The position numbers and the translations under genes are program-made. From assembly GCA_026214975.1 (NCBI GenBank), contig CM047805.1, forward strand, positions 112,277,845 through 112,341,844: a stretch of 64,000 bases of DNA, written 5' to 3'. Below the pieces are notes generated by a model, which searched no databases, was not told the origin of the DNA, and was given only the letters and a program-made list of their open reading frames with translations. This document shows, piece by piece, positions 33,431-45,117 of this stretch; position 1 is the stretch's first letter; every line of letters starts with the position of its first letter. The stretch comes from Gentiana macrophylla. Lineage: Eukaryota > Streptophyta > Magnoliopsida > Gentianales > Gentianaceae.

Positions 33431-33432
33431 AT

Positions 33433-33732
33433 TGTTGGTCCCAGAGAAGGGTAAAACTATAGTCAGGGGGGGTGAATGACTATAGTGGAGTTTCAAAAAC
33501 TTTTTTTGTATTTAAAAGCTTTTTTGGGCAGTGGATAAGTCCCTTCTTACTATACTGTTTCAAAGTAGTTTAGGCAATCACTCATATAAGATATAATATA
33601 AGTAATTAAATGAGTGCGATAAGGTAAATTCTTTGAAAGTAAATTGACACAAGGCTTATAGTGGTTCAGGGTGGTGTAATCCCTTAATCCACTCTTCTCC
33701 TGTGATGATTGGAGGAATTCACTATTGTTTTC
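33433..33732 (-). repeat. 5' LTR of the SIRE-like Copia, part 1 (3' portion)
   Basis: On the plus strand it starts TGTTGGTCCCAGAGAAGG and runs to the Athila insertion at 33733. The last five bases TTTTC (33728-33732) are the Athila target duplication. Confidence 0.8.
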
Positions 33733-35317
33733 TGTTCGGTAAAAACTAGTTTTATAATTTATAAACCGAAACACCTCAAGTATAAGGATCGTAGTAAAGG
33801 ATGTTAACGGGTCGTCTAAGAGGAGTGGAATGTTTATCGGATCAAGGGACAATTATTCTATCGATTATGTCACAATTATTAACTAAACTAAAAGTGAAAC
33901 TAACTAAAACCTAAACCTAAAATTAAAACTAAAAGCAGGAATAAAAACAAGCGAGAAAATAAGAAAAGCAGAAAGGCGGACGGCGTTCACTAAAGTGAGC
34001 AGCGTGCTGAAACAAAATCTAATAGGCGGCGTGCGCTATTACGGACGGCGTCGATTATGAACCGAAGCGAGAAAAGTGCAGGAAAGCAGCGAGGAAACTA
34101 GGGTTTATAAAACTAAAACTTAAACTAAACTTAATCTAAACGATTTTGATTAAAACAATTAAAGGAAAACACAGCAAGGCGACTAGATTCCACCCATCAA
34201 CCAACAATCCCAACTAGATGGTGATTAAAAGACATAGTTTTTAGTAGTGATTTATTCACGAATTCAATTAAATATCTTCAATCAAATTCTAGGGTTTCGT
34301 TTATCTTTTCAAACAAACTAAACATGCAATCAACACGAAATCACGAGATTGTTTCCAAGCTCTTACTCAACTAATCATGCATAATCTCTTAAAACACAAT
34401 TAGATGCATTACTTTGAATAAAAGAGAACTTAAATAAACATACTTTCATAAATTTATTCAAGCATAAATTAAACATAGATCGTTTCATCAAATCTTAATT
34501 CAATAAAACTTAAGCAATACAAAACAGATCCAAAGTAATGAAAAACTATGAAATAAACTCACTAAACTTAAGCATCGAACTCTCTAGTTGGTTTTGTTGA
34601 TGATGGGCTTCCTCCGTCGACTCACTGCAAGGCTTTTAGCCAACAATCATGTTGAAGATGATTGTTGGATTGAGAAAATTCATCTCTGTGTAAAAGGCTT
34701 GTGGCATGACTTTTGGTGTAAAATTGCGATCTCAATTATGTGGTATGAATTAGGGTTGGGGCTGCCGCTTTATTTATAGGAATTTGATGTCGGCTAGGGT
34801 TAAGTCGGCCTTGAGCGCCCGTCTGGTCTCGTGGGCGCCCGTCGAGAATGCCTGGGGCCGAGTAAGCCTTCGTTCATCCTCCGTCTGAACTCTCTGAATG
34901 TAAAATACGATTACGGGCCATTTGCATGGGCCTTGATTCATACGGACACTCGTTCAAGATCGATGAGCGCCCGTTTGAAGCTAGCGAGGATCGGATCTCT
35001 TCATCTTTATCCAATTTCTTCAAGCCAATTCCAACTCTATCTCTTATAATTCGACTTGAGCTTCATTTATCCTCATTATATGCACGAAAATCAACACCTA
35101 CATGATAAATAAACAATGCAAAAATGTAATAAAACCCAAATAATAATAATTCCATTAAATTAAACACTTAAAATCATCAATTTTGCATACAACCCTCTTA
35201 AAATCATCTTTACTCAATATTTACACTTAAACCCTTAATTCTCATGCAAATTACGCAAATGTGGGGAAAATAATAATGAAATAAACCTTTAATAATCATA
35301 TAAATATGGCCTTAACA
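33733..35317 (-). repeat. 3' LTR of Athila copy 1
   Basis: 1585 bases; on the plus strand it opens TGTTCGGTAAAAACTAG and closes GGCCTTAACA. From 34210 to 34570 it matches the other LTR with a single one-base indel. At 34780-35010, the C/G-rich part with GGGCGCCCGTC words, it differs at many places. Confidence 0.95.
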
Positions 35318-35335
35318 ACTCCCCCACACTTAACT
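35318..35335 (-). promoter_or_regulatory. Polypurine tract of Athila copy 1
   Basis: On the minus strand AGTTAAGTGTGGGGGAGT directly precedes the 3' LTR. The same tract is found beside the 3' LTR of copy 2 at 53114. Confidence 0.85.
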
Positions 35336-36688
35336 TTTTGTACGTCCTCGGACAAAACAATCAAAACTATAGCTCAACTTTCATGCAATCCACATAGATC
35401 TACAACTCACGTAACAAAAGATACAACAACTATAGCAAATGATACCATCAGAGATAGATTCGGTGTAAGTGTGACAAGCCGTTCTCAATCTAGCAAGCCT
35501 TTCAAAAATATCCTTTCAAAAACAATGACTATCCTTGATATAGGCGGTAATAGCTCCACTCAAAGCCTTCCCACGCACTTTCGGTAGGATAATCCTACTG
35601 ACATATCATGCGGTTCTCTCTGGGTATAAGATCCATGATAACAAAGACTTCACTTTATTTTTATTCATCATTTTCAAGATTTTCAAATTTGGCGCATATC
35701 GAGAATAAGCTCTTACCCATCATAGTAGAATAGGATGTTTCGTGATAACACCTACCTTACTCCAATCATAAGGTAGCTATAAGCCGACTATCGTGAGCTA
35801 TTGGTCATCATAGTGGTATAGGACATACGAGGTATACCTACCGCACTCAAATCATAAACCGACTTCCGACAAGCGTATTTATTAATAATTGCTCACTCAC
35901 TTTATTTATTCACTTTTCAAAGTCATAAGTTACATCTCACTTATCACATTCAAACTTTATGATATTCACGATTGCGGTCTAACTAAGGTGTTACTATCTT
36001 GACCTTCCTAAGATAAATCATTAAAAATAATGAAAGGATATAATTCAAAAGTCATGCTTCAAAATCAAAGGCTTTCGTGAGTGAAAAGCGAAACTATCTC
36101 CATAAAAGTAAAACATGCTATAATTATCTCACTAAGTCACATACTATCATCGTTAGAAAACTACAACTAGCAAGCATCTAGTTCCAATTACATGCTCGAG
36201 ACTCACAAAAAATTTTAAATTTATGAAATTTAACATTCACTAAATATGTCAAAGGATATAGCATAAAAACATACCCAAACACCCCACACTTAAATCACAT
36301 TATGTCCTCGGAATATGCGAGAATAAAAGAAAAGAAAACTTATTTGGTTTCAGCGGTGGTTGTCGGATGAAAGTTAGCGGAGAGTCGGGCGGAGCATGAA
36401 TATACCGCGACAACTCGAATAGACAACACTAGACATAAAAGCTTGTGAACCTACTCAAAAGTATCTGCCAAACTCGACATACCATATAATCTCGGGATAC
36501 ACGGGGTATATGAGCAACACATAACACAAAACACTTACAATGAACGTAAGAGGAATAACCATCAACACAAAATCAACTAAAGTATTATTTCTAAACAATA
36601 AAACAACCTAAGAATGAAAAAAACAAATAACTAGGTTGCCTCCTAGGAGCGCTCTTTTAATGTCAATAGCTTGACACAAAGTTCAAGA
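35336..36688. other. Non-coding region between integrase and PPT of Athila copy 1
   Basis: About 1.35 kb without a domain; ORFs are at most 93 codons. The same region exists in copy 2 (53131-54574), largely alignable, so it is part of the family and not a later insertion. Some Athila elements carry an env-like ORF here; none is seen. Confidence 0.7.
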
Positions 36689-38064
36689 TCAACCCGGATC
36701 GGGCCACTTTGGTCTAACCACCGCCACCTCAGTATCAGAATCAGGAGTATTGGGGCGGAAATGATTTTCACCACAACAACAAGTCAAGTGTGCTATAAGA
36801 TCAGTAAATTTTTCTCTCCAAACTACACTGACTCTCTTCTTCTTGTTCTTGCGCACGATAGGCATAGGGGTGCTACTTTGCTTTCGGGGTCTCGGGAGAA
36901 GGTACCTTGCGGGTGGATATAGGAACGTCATCATCATCTGACTCAAAGAAATAAGATGGAATCTCTTCACAAACCAGGACATCTGTACTCTCATCTCTTC
37001 TTTGGAAATAAAGAGTCTCAGGCTTTTCCTTTGGTTGCCCAAAATATTTCTTAAGGCGATGGCCATTCACTTTAAAAGCTTGATTACCATACCCGTTCAA
37101 AGTAATTACTCCACTCGGATTAACCTCGAGAATCTCAAATGGACCAGACCATCTAGACTTGAGTTTACCCGGAAACAGGTGAAGTCTAGTATTATAGAGT
37201 AAAGCCATTTCACCAACTTTGAATTCTCGGTCTTTGATCTTAGCGTCATGGAGTATCTTAGTTCTCTCTTTCTTTGAGTTTAGCATTCTAAATGCATGCA
37301 GAGTCGAATTCGTCGAGCTCGTTCAATTGTAACAACCTTTTCTCCCCACGAGTTGGCTATCGAAATTTAAGAATTTAATTGCCCGAGAAAGCTCTGTGTT
37401 CAAGTTCGACGAGTAAATGACAAGCTTTGCCATAGACCATTTGGAAGGGTAGCGTGCCCATCGGGTTTTGAATGCGATACGATAGGCCCTGTCGTCATCA
37501 ACTTAAGACTCAATTAGATCGATTATTGTTCACGGTCTTCTCCAAAATTCTTTTCAGGCTCCGGTTGCTTACCTCGACTTGGCCACTAGTTTGAGGATGA
37601 TATGGTGTACCAATCTTATGTTTGACACCATATTTTTCAAGAACTTTATCAAGCGGCGCATTGCAAAAGTGAGTACCTTCATCACTAATGAGTGCTCTCG
37701 GACAGCCGAATCTAGTAAAGATATTCTTTTGCAAGAATTTCTTTACAACCTTGTGATCATTAGTTTGAGTAGCTATGGCCTCGACCCACTTTGAAACATA
37801 ATCCACACAGACGAGGATATACTTATTACCACATGAGGATGGAAAGGGTCCCATAAAATCTATGCCCCAAACATCGAAAACTTCGCATTCAAGAATGGGC
37901 TTAAGTGGCATTTCCATCCTACTACTCTGCGCCTTCGGTTCTCGGCACCTATCACAACCTTTACAAAGGCTACGCATCTTAAAAGCGAGTCGGCCGGTAG
38001 AATCCGGCTTGAAGGATCTTTGCAACCGTCTTTGGTGTTCCATAGTGACCTCCGGTAGGACCAT
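36689..38064 (-). pseudogene. Athila copy 1: integrase
   Basis: 37510-38064 holds the zinc-finger end ([13 protein letters not shown]) and the catalytic core: [13 protein letters not shown] (first Asp), [10 protein letters not shown] (second Asp) and [20 protein letters not shown] (Glu). All three acidic residues are present. A frameshift after about 37510 is followed by the C-terminal domain at 36873-37286 (KVGEMALLYNTRLHLFPGKL, SRWSGPFEILEVNPSGVI, FKVNGHRLKKYF). In an uninterrupted form this would be a functional-looking enzyme; frame breaks lie at C/G-rich positions. Confidence 0.9.
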
Positions 38065-38299
38065 TTATGACATTGTTCTAGGATATCCCGCGATCATGCT
38101 CGGGAACACACCTTGAAGCAACCCGTCTTTCTGGACTCACGAACAAATAAGGATCTTCCCATACGAGATATTTAAGATCAGAAAAGAACTTTTCTTCTCA
38201 CGATCGTCATGTCCTCTAAATGACCACTCGCTAAATAGTTGGCGTAGTCGACATACCACGGCCTAACCGTTTCAAGCTTCATCAATTGCTCGATCGGAA

Positions 38300-39030
38300 A
38301 ATCAATGCCTATATCATTGTGATTTTACGCACCCTCATTACTAAGTGAGATAAATGATCGGCCACAATATTCTCACTACCTTTCTTATCTTTAATCACAA
38401 GGTCAAACTCTTGTAGAATTAAAATCCATCTAAGTAACCTTGGTTTGGCATCTGCTTTATCCATAAGGTAGCGTAAAGGCTGCATGATCTGTCCATACAA
38501 TCACTTGAGACCCTAGAAGATAACTTCTAAACTTGTCAATGGCAAAAACAACGACTAAGAATTCCTTTCTCGGTTGTGGTATAATTGCATTGAGCCGGGT
38601 TCAAGAGTGCGGCTCGCATAATAGATGGGCTGAACCTTTTATCAACTCTTTGACCTAAAGCTGCGCTTTCTGGCGTAATTAGAGGCATCGCACATCAACT
38701 CGAAAGGCTTGGTCGGTCAGGTGCAACTAAAATAGGGGCAGCGATAAGCTTGTCTTTTCGGACAATTGAAAGCTTCTTTGCACTTCGCATCGAACAAGAA
38801 ATCGACATCTTCTTTCAAGAGATTTGATAAAGGCTTGGCAATCGTAGAAAAGTCTCTAATGAAAGCGCCGGTAGAAGCCAACATGACCTAGAAAACCTCG
38901 TACCTCTTTCCTTTGTCTTAGGAGTCGTCATCCTTTCAATGGCCGACCTTAGCCTTATCAACTTGAATACCCGACATTGGACACCTTATGTCCCAAAAGC
39001 GATTCCTTCATCAACTAGAAAATGGCATTT
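38300..39030 (-). pseudogene. Athila copy 1: RT connection and RNase H
   Basis: Fragments read right to left: ASTGAFIRDFSTIAKPLSNL (about 38840-38885), then RNase H remnants. 38309-38500 gives [20 protein letters not shown] and [14 protein letters not shown], the conserved end of Gypsy RNase H. Several frame changes occur between about 38520 and 38800. Confidence 0.82.
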
Positions 39031-39035
39031 CTCGG

Positions 39036-39870
39036 TTAAGCACGATTCTTCTCAGCGCAGCGTTGGAGTACCATATCTAGGTTCTCTAAAATTTCATCAA
39101 AACTATCGCCGTAGACTGAGAAGTCGTCCATGAAGACTTCCATGCATTTCTCAACAAGCCCATCAAAAATGGCCAACATACACCGTTGAAAAGTCGTGGG
39201 TGCATTGCATAGACCGAATGGCATTCTATGAAAAGCAAAAGTACCATACGGACACGTAAACGTGGTCTTCTCTTGGTCATTGGGGTCGATGGCTATCTGG
39301 AAGTAACCAGAGTATCCATCGAGAAAACAATAATACTTGTGACCACTCAGTCTTTCAATAAGCTGGTCAATGAAGGGTAGGGGAAAGTGGTCCTTGGCAG
39401 TAACCTCATTAAGTCTACGATAGTCAATCTGAGACTCTGTGGCACATCACGAGTCGTAAGGCAACTTCCTCCCCTTTTTCATTCTTTTATTTGTGATTCC
39501 GCCCTTCTTTGGCACAACTTGAGTAGAAGGTGACCCATTCATTTGTCGGTGATTGCATAGATGATGCCCATGTCAAGCCACTTTATCACTTCTTTCTTGA
39601 CAACCTCCTGCATATGCGGATTCAGTCTTCTCTGAGGTTGTCTAACCTTTTTAGCTCCCTCCTCCGTTCGGATTTTATGCATGCATACATCCGGGCTAAT
39701 TCCTCGGATATCACCCACTTGCCATCGAGCGAGGATATTCTTTTTAAGCACGTCTATCAGCTGTGCTTCTTGCTCTTAGTCGAGTTTGAGCGAAATGATC
39801 AAAGGCAATTTATCTCCATCCTTAAGAAAGATATCTTGAAGGTGTTTTGGAAGCGGTTTAAGCTCTAAAT
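39036..39870 (-). pseudogene. Athila copy 1: reverse transcriptase
   Basis: 39539-39751 gives the entry motif RTEEGAKKVRQPQRRLNPHM and KWLDMGIIYAI. After frame breaks, 39036-39224 gives MPFGLCNAPTTFQRCMLAIF and EVFMDDFSVYGDSFDEIL, with the FMDD catalytic motif intact. The intermediate part (QIAIDPNDQEKTTFTCPYG-like) is readable at about 39230-39310 in another frame. Confidence 0.9.
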
Positions 39871-40689
39871 CGGTAGGTGGTTGCTCAATACTAGACTTTA
39901 ACGGGCCACCTTTCTCTTATGAGCTTGAAGTGGTTGTGGTAGAACACCTCATCTTCCCGAGGCTCAACCCGAGAAGGTACTAGATCAAATCATCCATCGG
40001 AATCCTCCGGTCAACACTTGCTTCCTTTTTCTTGTGATCGATCATTTTCTTAACTCTTCATCTTTAAGCTCTTACGCGACTCTTCCCAATCATCTACTTC
40101 CCAATGAGTAGCTTCTCTCCAAAACTCTACCTCGTCCCAACTACCCATGAGCTTCTTCTTCACACAGGGATGAAGTCTTCACGACTTCGATTCTTTGAAA
40201 TCATCGTTTGTTCTTTGGGCATCTCCATGCTTCTAACTCAATATGAGGCCCGGTGTGGCGAGTGAAGATGACTCGTCAATGCCTACGTCTTGAAATGAAT
40301 TAGAAGATGGTCGCGATCGGCCGGATCCTCAATGTCCATGACTTCAAAAACACCTATCTCTGTAAGCTCCATTGCATCTTCATAATAGGCATCTCCGCCG
40401 TCCTCATATATAAGCCCGACAAGCGATATTTCATCAATTACGGCTCTTTCAGGATGTGTCCCTCGTGTGAAGGTGACGGATGTGTCACCGACTCTAAAAG
40501 TGTCTGTCGCTGCGAAGTCGATGAGGCGTTAGAAGTGTCTAAAAGGTTCGGCCTAGAATTAGAGGCATCTCTCCTTATCGGTGGATAGTCTATAATAACC
40601 CGATCGGTAGGGAAGACTAAATGTTCAACTTGAAGGAGCACATTAGCTACACAACCGGCTGCGATCCGGCTAGATTTATCTACCATCGA

Positions 40690-40929
40690 AGAGAAATCGG
40701 GCGTTCCGCATCCTTTTATCTAACCCGAGCTTTTTGCATCGTTTAATGGCATCACATTAATAGAGGCCCCCGAGTCGCATAAGGCGTTTTCGAATAAATG
40801 GCCTTCGATCTCACGGGAGATTGAAGGTGCGCGAGTCACACGCAACATGACAATTTTTACGTGAAACCATCGAGCAATCCTCGCGTAGCACTTCTTCAGC
40901 CATCCCCTGAAGTTTTCTCTTACTCCCAC
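40690..40929 (-). pseudogene. Athila copy 1: aspartic protease
   Basis: The ORF at 40720-40929 holds HLFENALCDSGASINVMPL, the DSGAS active-site motif of the retroviral-type protease with the Athila-style NVMPL following. It is upstream of RT as expected. In copy 2 the same site is frame-broken by loss of bases in the G run. Confidence 0.88.
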
Positions 40930-42850
40930 AGAATTCTTTAAGATACTTAGAGCATTTAGGCATTTCAGTTAATACCTCGGCTAAGGGCATACTAGCAGAG
41001 TGTCTCGAAGCATCCTCCTCACTCCGGATATCTTGCTTGTCATTAGTGAGGGCTTTCTCTTTCCTTTTTGGTGGATAAGGAAGGGCTTTATCATTCCCTG
41101 TAGCTTGATTCTTTATCGCCTCATCCTCCTTATCCTTCCATCTTACAAACTTTTCTTTCTTTTTCTTAGTCAGGGGTACTGCCCCTTGACTTTCCTTTCT
41201 CTCCTCATCATCAGAATTATTTTCGTCCTCCGAAGAATTGTCACTACGCTCCTCATCGTTGCTTTCTTGGCATGTGGTTTTCGATTTCCCCCTCACGAAC
41301 TCATGGCGTCGGGAGGGGCTACTCGTTTCCGACATCTTGCCGGGTCCGGCCTTCTTACCACTTCTCGAGTTGCCCGTTCAACTCCTCTTCTTGTCCATAC
41401 TCCCATTGTGGTGTAATGGCGGTGCAAACATTCACATCGACTTTTGGGTTTCTCTCGATATAACTCGGGAGTTTACCGTGAGTGCGCTTGCTTGCTTTGA
41501 TGCGCCATCGACCAACTTGTCTCTCAATAGCTTTAACACTAGTAGAGCGAGTCTTCACCATGTCTACCCGACTCATCGAATTTGTGTTGAGGACACACGA
41601 GGTGGTATGATTGTTGTTACGAGTTTGATTCCAGCCACCTTGAGGCCTTTGGGAGTTACGGCGGCCTTTGATAGTTCGAGTTGAAAGAATTCGAATTTGA
41701 AGGGCCAGGTGGTAACAAGCTTGATTGAAGTTTTGTCTTTGAAATTACGAATAGTTAGTTACGGTTGAAGTTTCGGAAGGGTTGGTTTTGATTATCCATT
41801 AAGTTTACCTCCTCCGTCATCTCGGTCCACACTTTGTGTTTCAAGATAATTTGAATTAGAAATTTGCATCGAAGATTGGCCGGTGCTTGCTTATCAATTC
41901 CATCCGAGCAACCAACGGTTGTGTATCGGGATTGCTTGCGTGCCTTCTTTCTTAACAATATTGGTCTTCTTAGGAGTCGACCACATATTGTTCTTGGCGA
42001 TGATCTCGACCACTTGTGTGGCGATCTCATCACCTCCCCTAAGAAGGATCCATGAGTGTGGAGTCAAGATAGTCTCTATTAGGTTGAGAGACTCCTCGTA
42101 GAAACGATTCCGACCAACTCATATCTGTCATATCCGTGATTGGGGCATTTCCTCATCAAGAGATTCAATCTCTCCCAAGCTTTATATGATCTCATCCTCC
42201 ATTGCTCAAGCGTAGCTATTTCCCGTTTCATCTCCATAATCTTGCACAGTGAAACCCACTTGAGAGCGAAGGCTCTTTTGACATCATTCCATGTATGGAG
42301 AGAATGATGTGCCAGCGATTTAAACCACCGACTTGCTTCACCTTTCAAAGCAAAAGGAAATAGCTTTAACTTGACTATCTCGAGAATCAACACCAGGATA
42401 ATGGCACCTTCTGATTTATGCGAATGTGGACAAGAAGTCGTGTGGATCTTCTGAAGCGATACCATGGAAAGAGCTATTACGAACTAGAGCAACTACTCCG
42501 TTCTTTAGATCAAAGTTCACTCCTCCCATGTCGGGAGGGCGAATAGTCTATGCCCTCGAGAAAATCTTGATTAAGATATGGAGTGTAGGGGTCTGGTTCA
42601 AGTTGATTAAAATTTGGTTTTTGGCGGAATTGTTGAAGTTGTTGATTTATGCCCGACTTTTTGATTCTGCTTTATTCTTTGCAGAGCTTGCATTTGTTGA
42701 AGGAGTAAATTTAAGCGAGCTTGGGGATCGGGATTTGGAATTGGTGGATCTTGATCCGCCATTTTGTCAAATCGGGGAGAAGCCTTCTTCTAAGGATAGA
42801 TCGTTCGGGCTCGGGATCAAAGATCGAAGTCCGCTTCTTACTTCGTTTGC
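40930..42850 (-). pseudogene. Athila copy 1: gag
   Basis: 42079-42465 carries the capsid-like stretch LKLFPFALKGEASRWFKSL, NDVKRAFALKW and AWERLNLLMRKCPNHGY, typical of the Athila/Ty3 gag domain. Further pieces lie at 41755-42033 and 41355-41576. 40811-41335 is an acidic, Lys/Glu-rich tail ending KYLKEFCGSKRKLQGMAEEV next to the protease. The N-terminus is spread over several frames up to about 42850. Confidence 0.85.
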
Positions 42851-42854
42851 ATAA

Positions 42855-43500
42855 ACCGGAAGAAAGGAGAAAGGAAGAAATCAACCCTTTGGGGTTGATT
42901 AGAATAGGTTTAGAAAAGATTAGATGGTTTAGAGGAAGAAAAGAAAGAGAAGAAAGAAAAAAGTGATGATTGAGCAGGTGAGCGGCGTCCGGTGTTAATG
43001 GGCGTTCGTTGAAGCGAACGCTTCGTTCGATTGAATGAGCGTTCGTTGAGAAGCGAATTGAGGTGGGCGGGCGTTCAAGTTGTTGAGCGCTTCGTTCAAA
43101 AGGTTTTTATTATTATTATTATATATTTATTATTATTATTATTATTTTTATTAATATATTATTTTGAATTTAGAAAGGATCTAGAAAGCGAAACAAGAAA
43201 AGAAACCTACCTACGAAAAATTTAAAAACAAGAAAAACACTAAGGCGGTAAAAAAGCGTGTTGAAATCTTCTAGGGCCAAAATGAAGGGGAAAACAGTGG
43301 ATTTTGACCTCGAAGGCGCATAGCTGAGCGGCCTCACGGCGTTCACCCGCGTCGTCGGCGTCGGGCGAGCTTTCGAATTGGGGTCTGCGTTCCAAGCGGA
43401 CACTCGAGCGAAAGTTACGGCAAAAAACTCTCTGCGTGCTAAAAGCGATCCTTTTGACTCGAGAAAATTGTCCTAAATAGAATCCGACAACCGTTACCGA
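42855..43500 (-). other. Untranslated leader of Athila copy 1
   Basis: This is the sequence between the primer-binding site and the start of gag on the element transcript. It contains a TTATTA-rich tract (about 43110-43165) and C/G-rich GCGTTCGTTGA words that form hairpins such as 43002-43021. Copy 2 has a related leader (60620-61330). Confidence 0.65.
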
Positions 43501-43518
43501 CTCCCGACAGCGGCGCCA
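43501..43518 (-). promoter_or_regulatory. Primer-binding site of Athila copy 1
   Basis: On the minus strand TGGCGCCGCTGTCGGGAG starts six bases after the 5' LTR end. TGGCGCCGTTGCCGGGGA-like sites complementary to Asp tRNA are the known Athila primer site. Confidence 0.88.
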
Positions 43519-43524
43519 AAAACT

Positions 43525-45112
43525 TGTTCGGTAAAAACTAGTTTTATAATTTATAAACCGAAACACCCCAAGTATAAGGATCGTAGTAAAGGATGTTAGC
43601 GGGTCGTCTAAGGGAGTTGAATGTTTATCGGATCAAGGACAATTATTCTATCGATTATGTCACAATTATTAACTAAACTAAAATTTGAAACTAACTAAAA
43701 CCTAAACCTAAAATTAAAACTAAAACAAGAATAAAAACAAGCGGAAAATAAGAAAAGCGAAAAGAGCGGACGGCGTTCACTAAAGTGAGCAGCGTGCGAA
43801 AGCAAAATCTAATGGACGGCGTGCGCTATTGCGGACGGCGTCGATTATGAATTGAAGCGAAAAGTGCAGGAAAGCAGCGAGGAAACTAGGGTTTATAAAA
43901 CTAAAACTTAAACTAAACTTAATCTAAGCGATTTTGATTAAAACAATTAAAGGAAAACACGACAAAGCGACTAGATTCCACCCATCAACCAACAATCCCA
44001 ACTAGATGGTGATTAAAAAGACATAGTTTTTAGTAGTGATTTATTCACGAATTCAATTAAATATCTTCAATCAAATTCTAGGGTTTCGTTTATCTTTTCA
44101 AACAAACTAAACATGCAATCAACACGAAATCACGAGATTGTTTCCAAGCTCTTACTCAACTAATCATGCATAATCTCTTAAAACACAATTAGATGCATTA
44201 CTTTGAATAAAAGAGAACTTAAATAAACATACTTTCATAAATTTATTCAAGCATAAATTAAACATAGATCGTTTCATCAAATCTTAATTCAATAAAACTT
44301 AAGCAATACAAAAGCAGATCCAAAGTAATGAAAAACTATGAAATAAACTCACTAAACTTAAGCATCGAACTCTCTAGTTGGTTTTGTTGATGATGGGCTT
44401 CCTCCGTCGACTCCTTTGCAAGGCTTTTAGCCAACAATCATGTTGAAGATGATTGTTGGATTGAGAAAATTCATCTCTGTGTAAAAGGCTTGTGGCATGA
44501 CTTTTTGGTGTAAAATTGCGATCTCAATTATGTGGTATGAATTAGGGTTGGAAATTTGCCGCTTTATTTATAGGAATTTGATGTCGGCTAGGGTTAAGTC
44601 GGCCTTGAGCGCCCGTCTAGTCTCATGGGCGCCCGTCGAGAATGCTGGACGCCGAGTAAGCGCTTGTTCATCCTCCGTCTCGAACTCTCTGAATGTAAAA
44701 ATACGATTACGGACATTTGCATGGGCCTTGATTCATACGGGCCTTCGTTCAAGTTCGATGAGCGCCCGTTTGAAGCTCTTGAGGATCGGATCTCTTCATC
44801 TTTATCCAATTTCTTCAAGCCAATTCCAACTCTATCTCTTATAATTCGACTTGAGCTTCATTTATCCTCATTATATGCCACGAAAATCAACACCTACATG
44901 ATAAATAAACAATGCAAAAATGTAATAAAACCCAAATAATAATAATTCCATTAAATTAAACACTTAAAATCATCAATTTTGCATACAACCCTCTTAAAAT
45001 CATCTTTACTCAATATTTACACTTAAACCCTTAATTCTCATGCAAATTACGCAAATGTGGGAAAATAATAATGAAATAAACCTTTAATAATCATATAAAT
45101 ATGGCCTTAACA
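43525..45112 (-). repeat. 5' LTR of Athila copy 1
   Basis: 1588 bases; TGTTCGG...TTAACA on the plus strand. It is followed by TSD TTTTC at 45113-45117 and then by the rest of the SIRE-like LTR. As the upstream LTR of a minus-strand element it holds the promoter. Confidence 0.95.
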
Positions 45113-45117
45113 TTTTC

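Larger units (their letters stand above)
29100..33432 (-). mobile_element. SIRE-like Copia element, internal region, 3' end missing
   Basis: A second Copia read right to left: primer-binding site (33419-33430), gag, protease, integrase and the first part of RT, ending at about 29100 where another Copia fragment begins. RNase H and the 3' LTR are absent. The 5' LTR follows on the right (33433-33732 plus 45118-46155), split by an Athila insertion. Lineage is inferred from the gag zinc-knuckle style and the integrase sequence. Confidence 0.85.
33733..45112 (-). mobile_element. Athila-type Gypsy retrotransposon, copy 1
   Basis: A complete element read right to left: 5' LTR (43525-45112), PBS, leader, gag, protease, RT, RNase H, integrase, a ~1.4-kb non-coding gap, PPT and 3' LTR (33733-35317). 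TSD TTTTC is at 33728-33732 and 45113-45117. RT precedes integrase, so it is Gypsy. The FMDDFSVYG RT motif, the GGCGCC primer-binding site and the 1.6-kb LTRs fit Athila. No env-like ORF is visible between integrase and PPT. The perfect TSD and near-identical A/T-rich parts of the LTRs imply a young insertion, in spite of many apparent frameshifts. Confidence 0.93.

Noticed and set aside
35306..36922. Env-like gene of Athila copy 1
   Set aside because: Only short ORFs, no membrane segment pattern, and the homologous gap in copy 2 is also non-coding.
41000..41684. Plus-strand ORFs of 138 and 148 codons
   Set aside because: They are antisense to the Athila gag tail and show no domain; their hydrophobic look comes from the complement of Lys/Glu-rich codons.
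42426..42854. 142-codon plus-strand ORF
   Set aside because: Opposite strand of the N-terminal gag region of Athila copy 1; no independent support.
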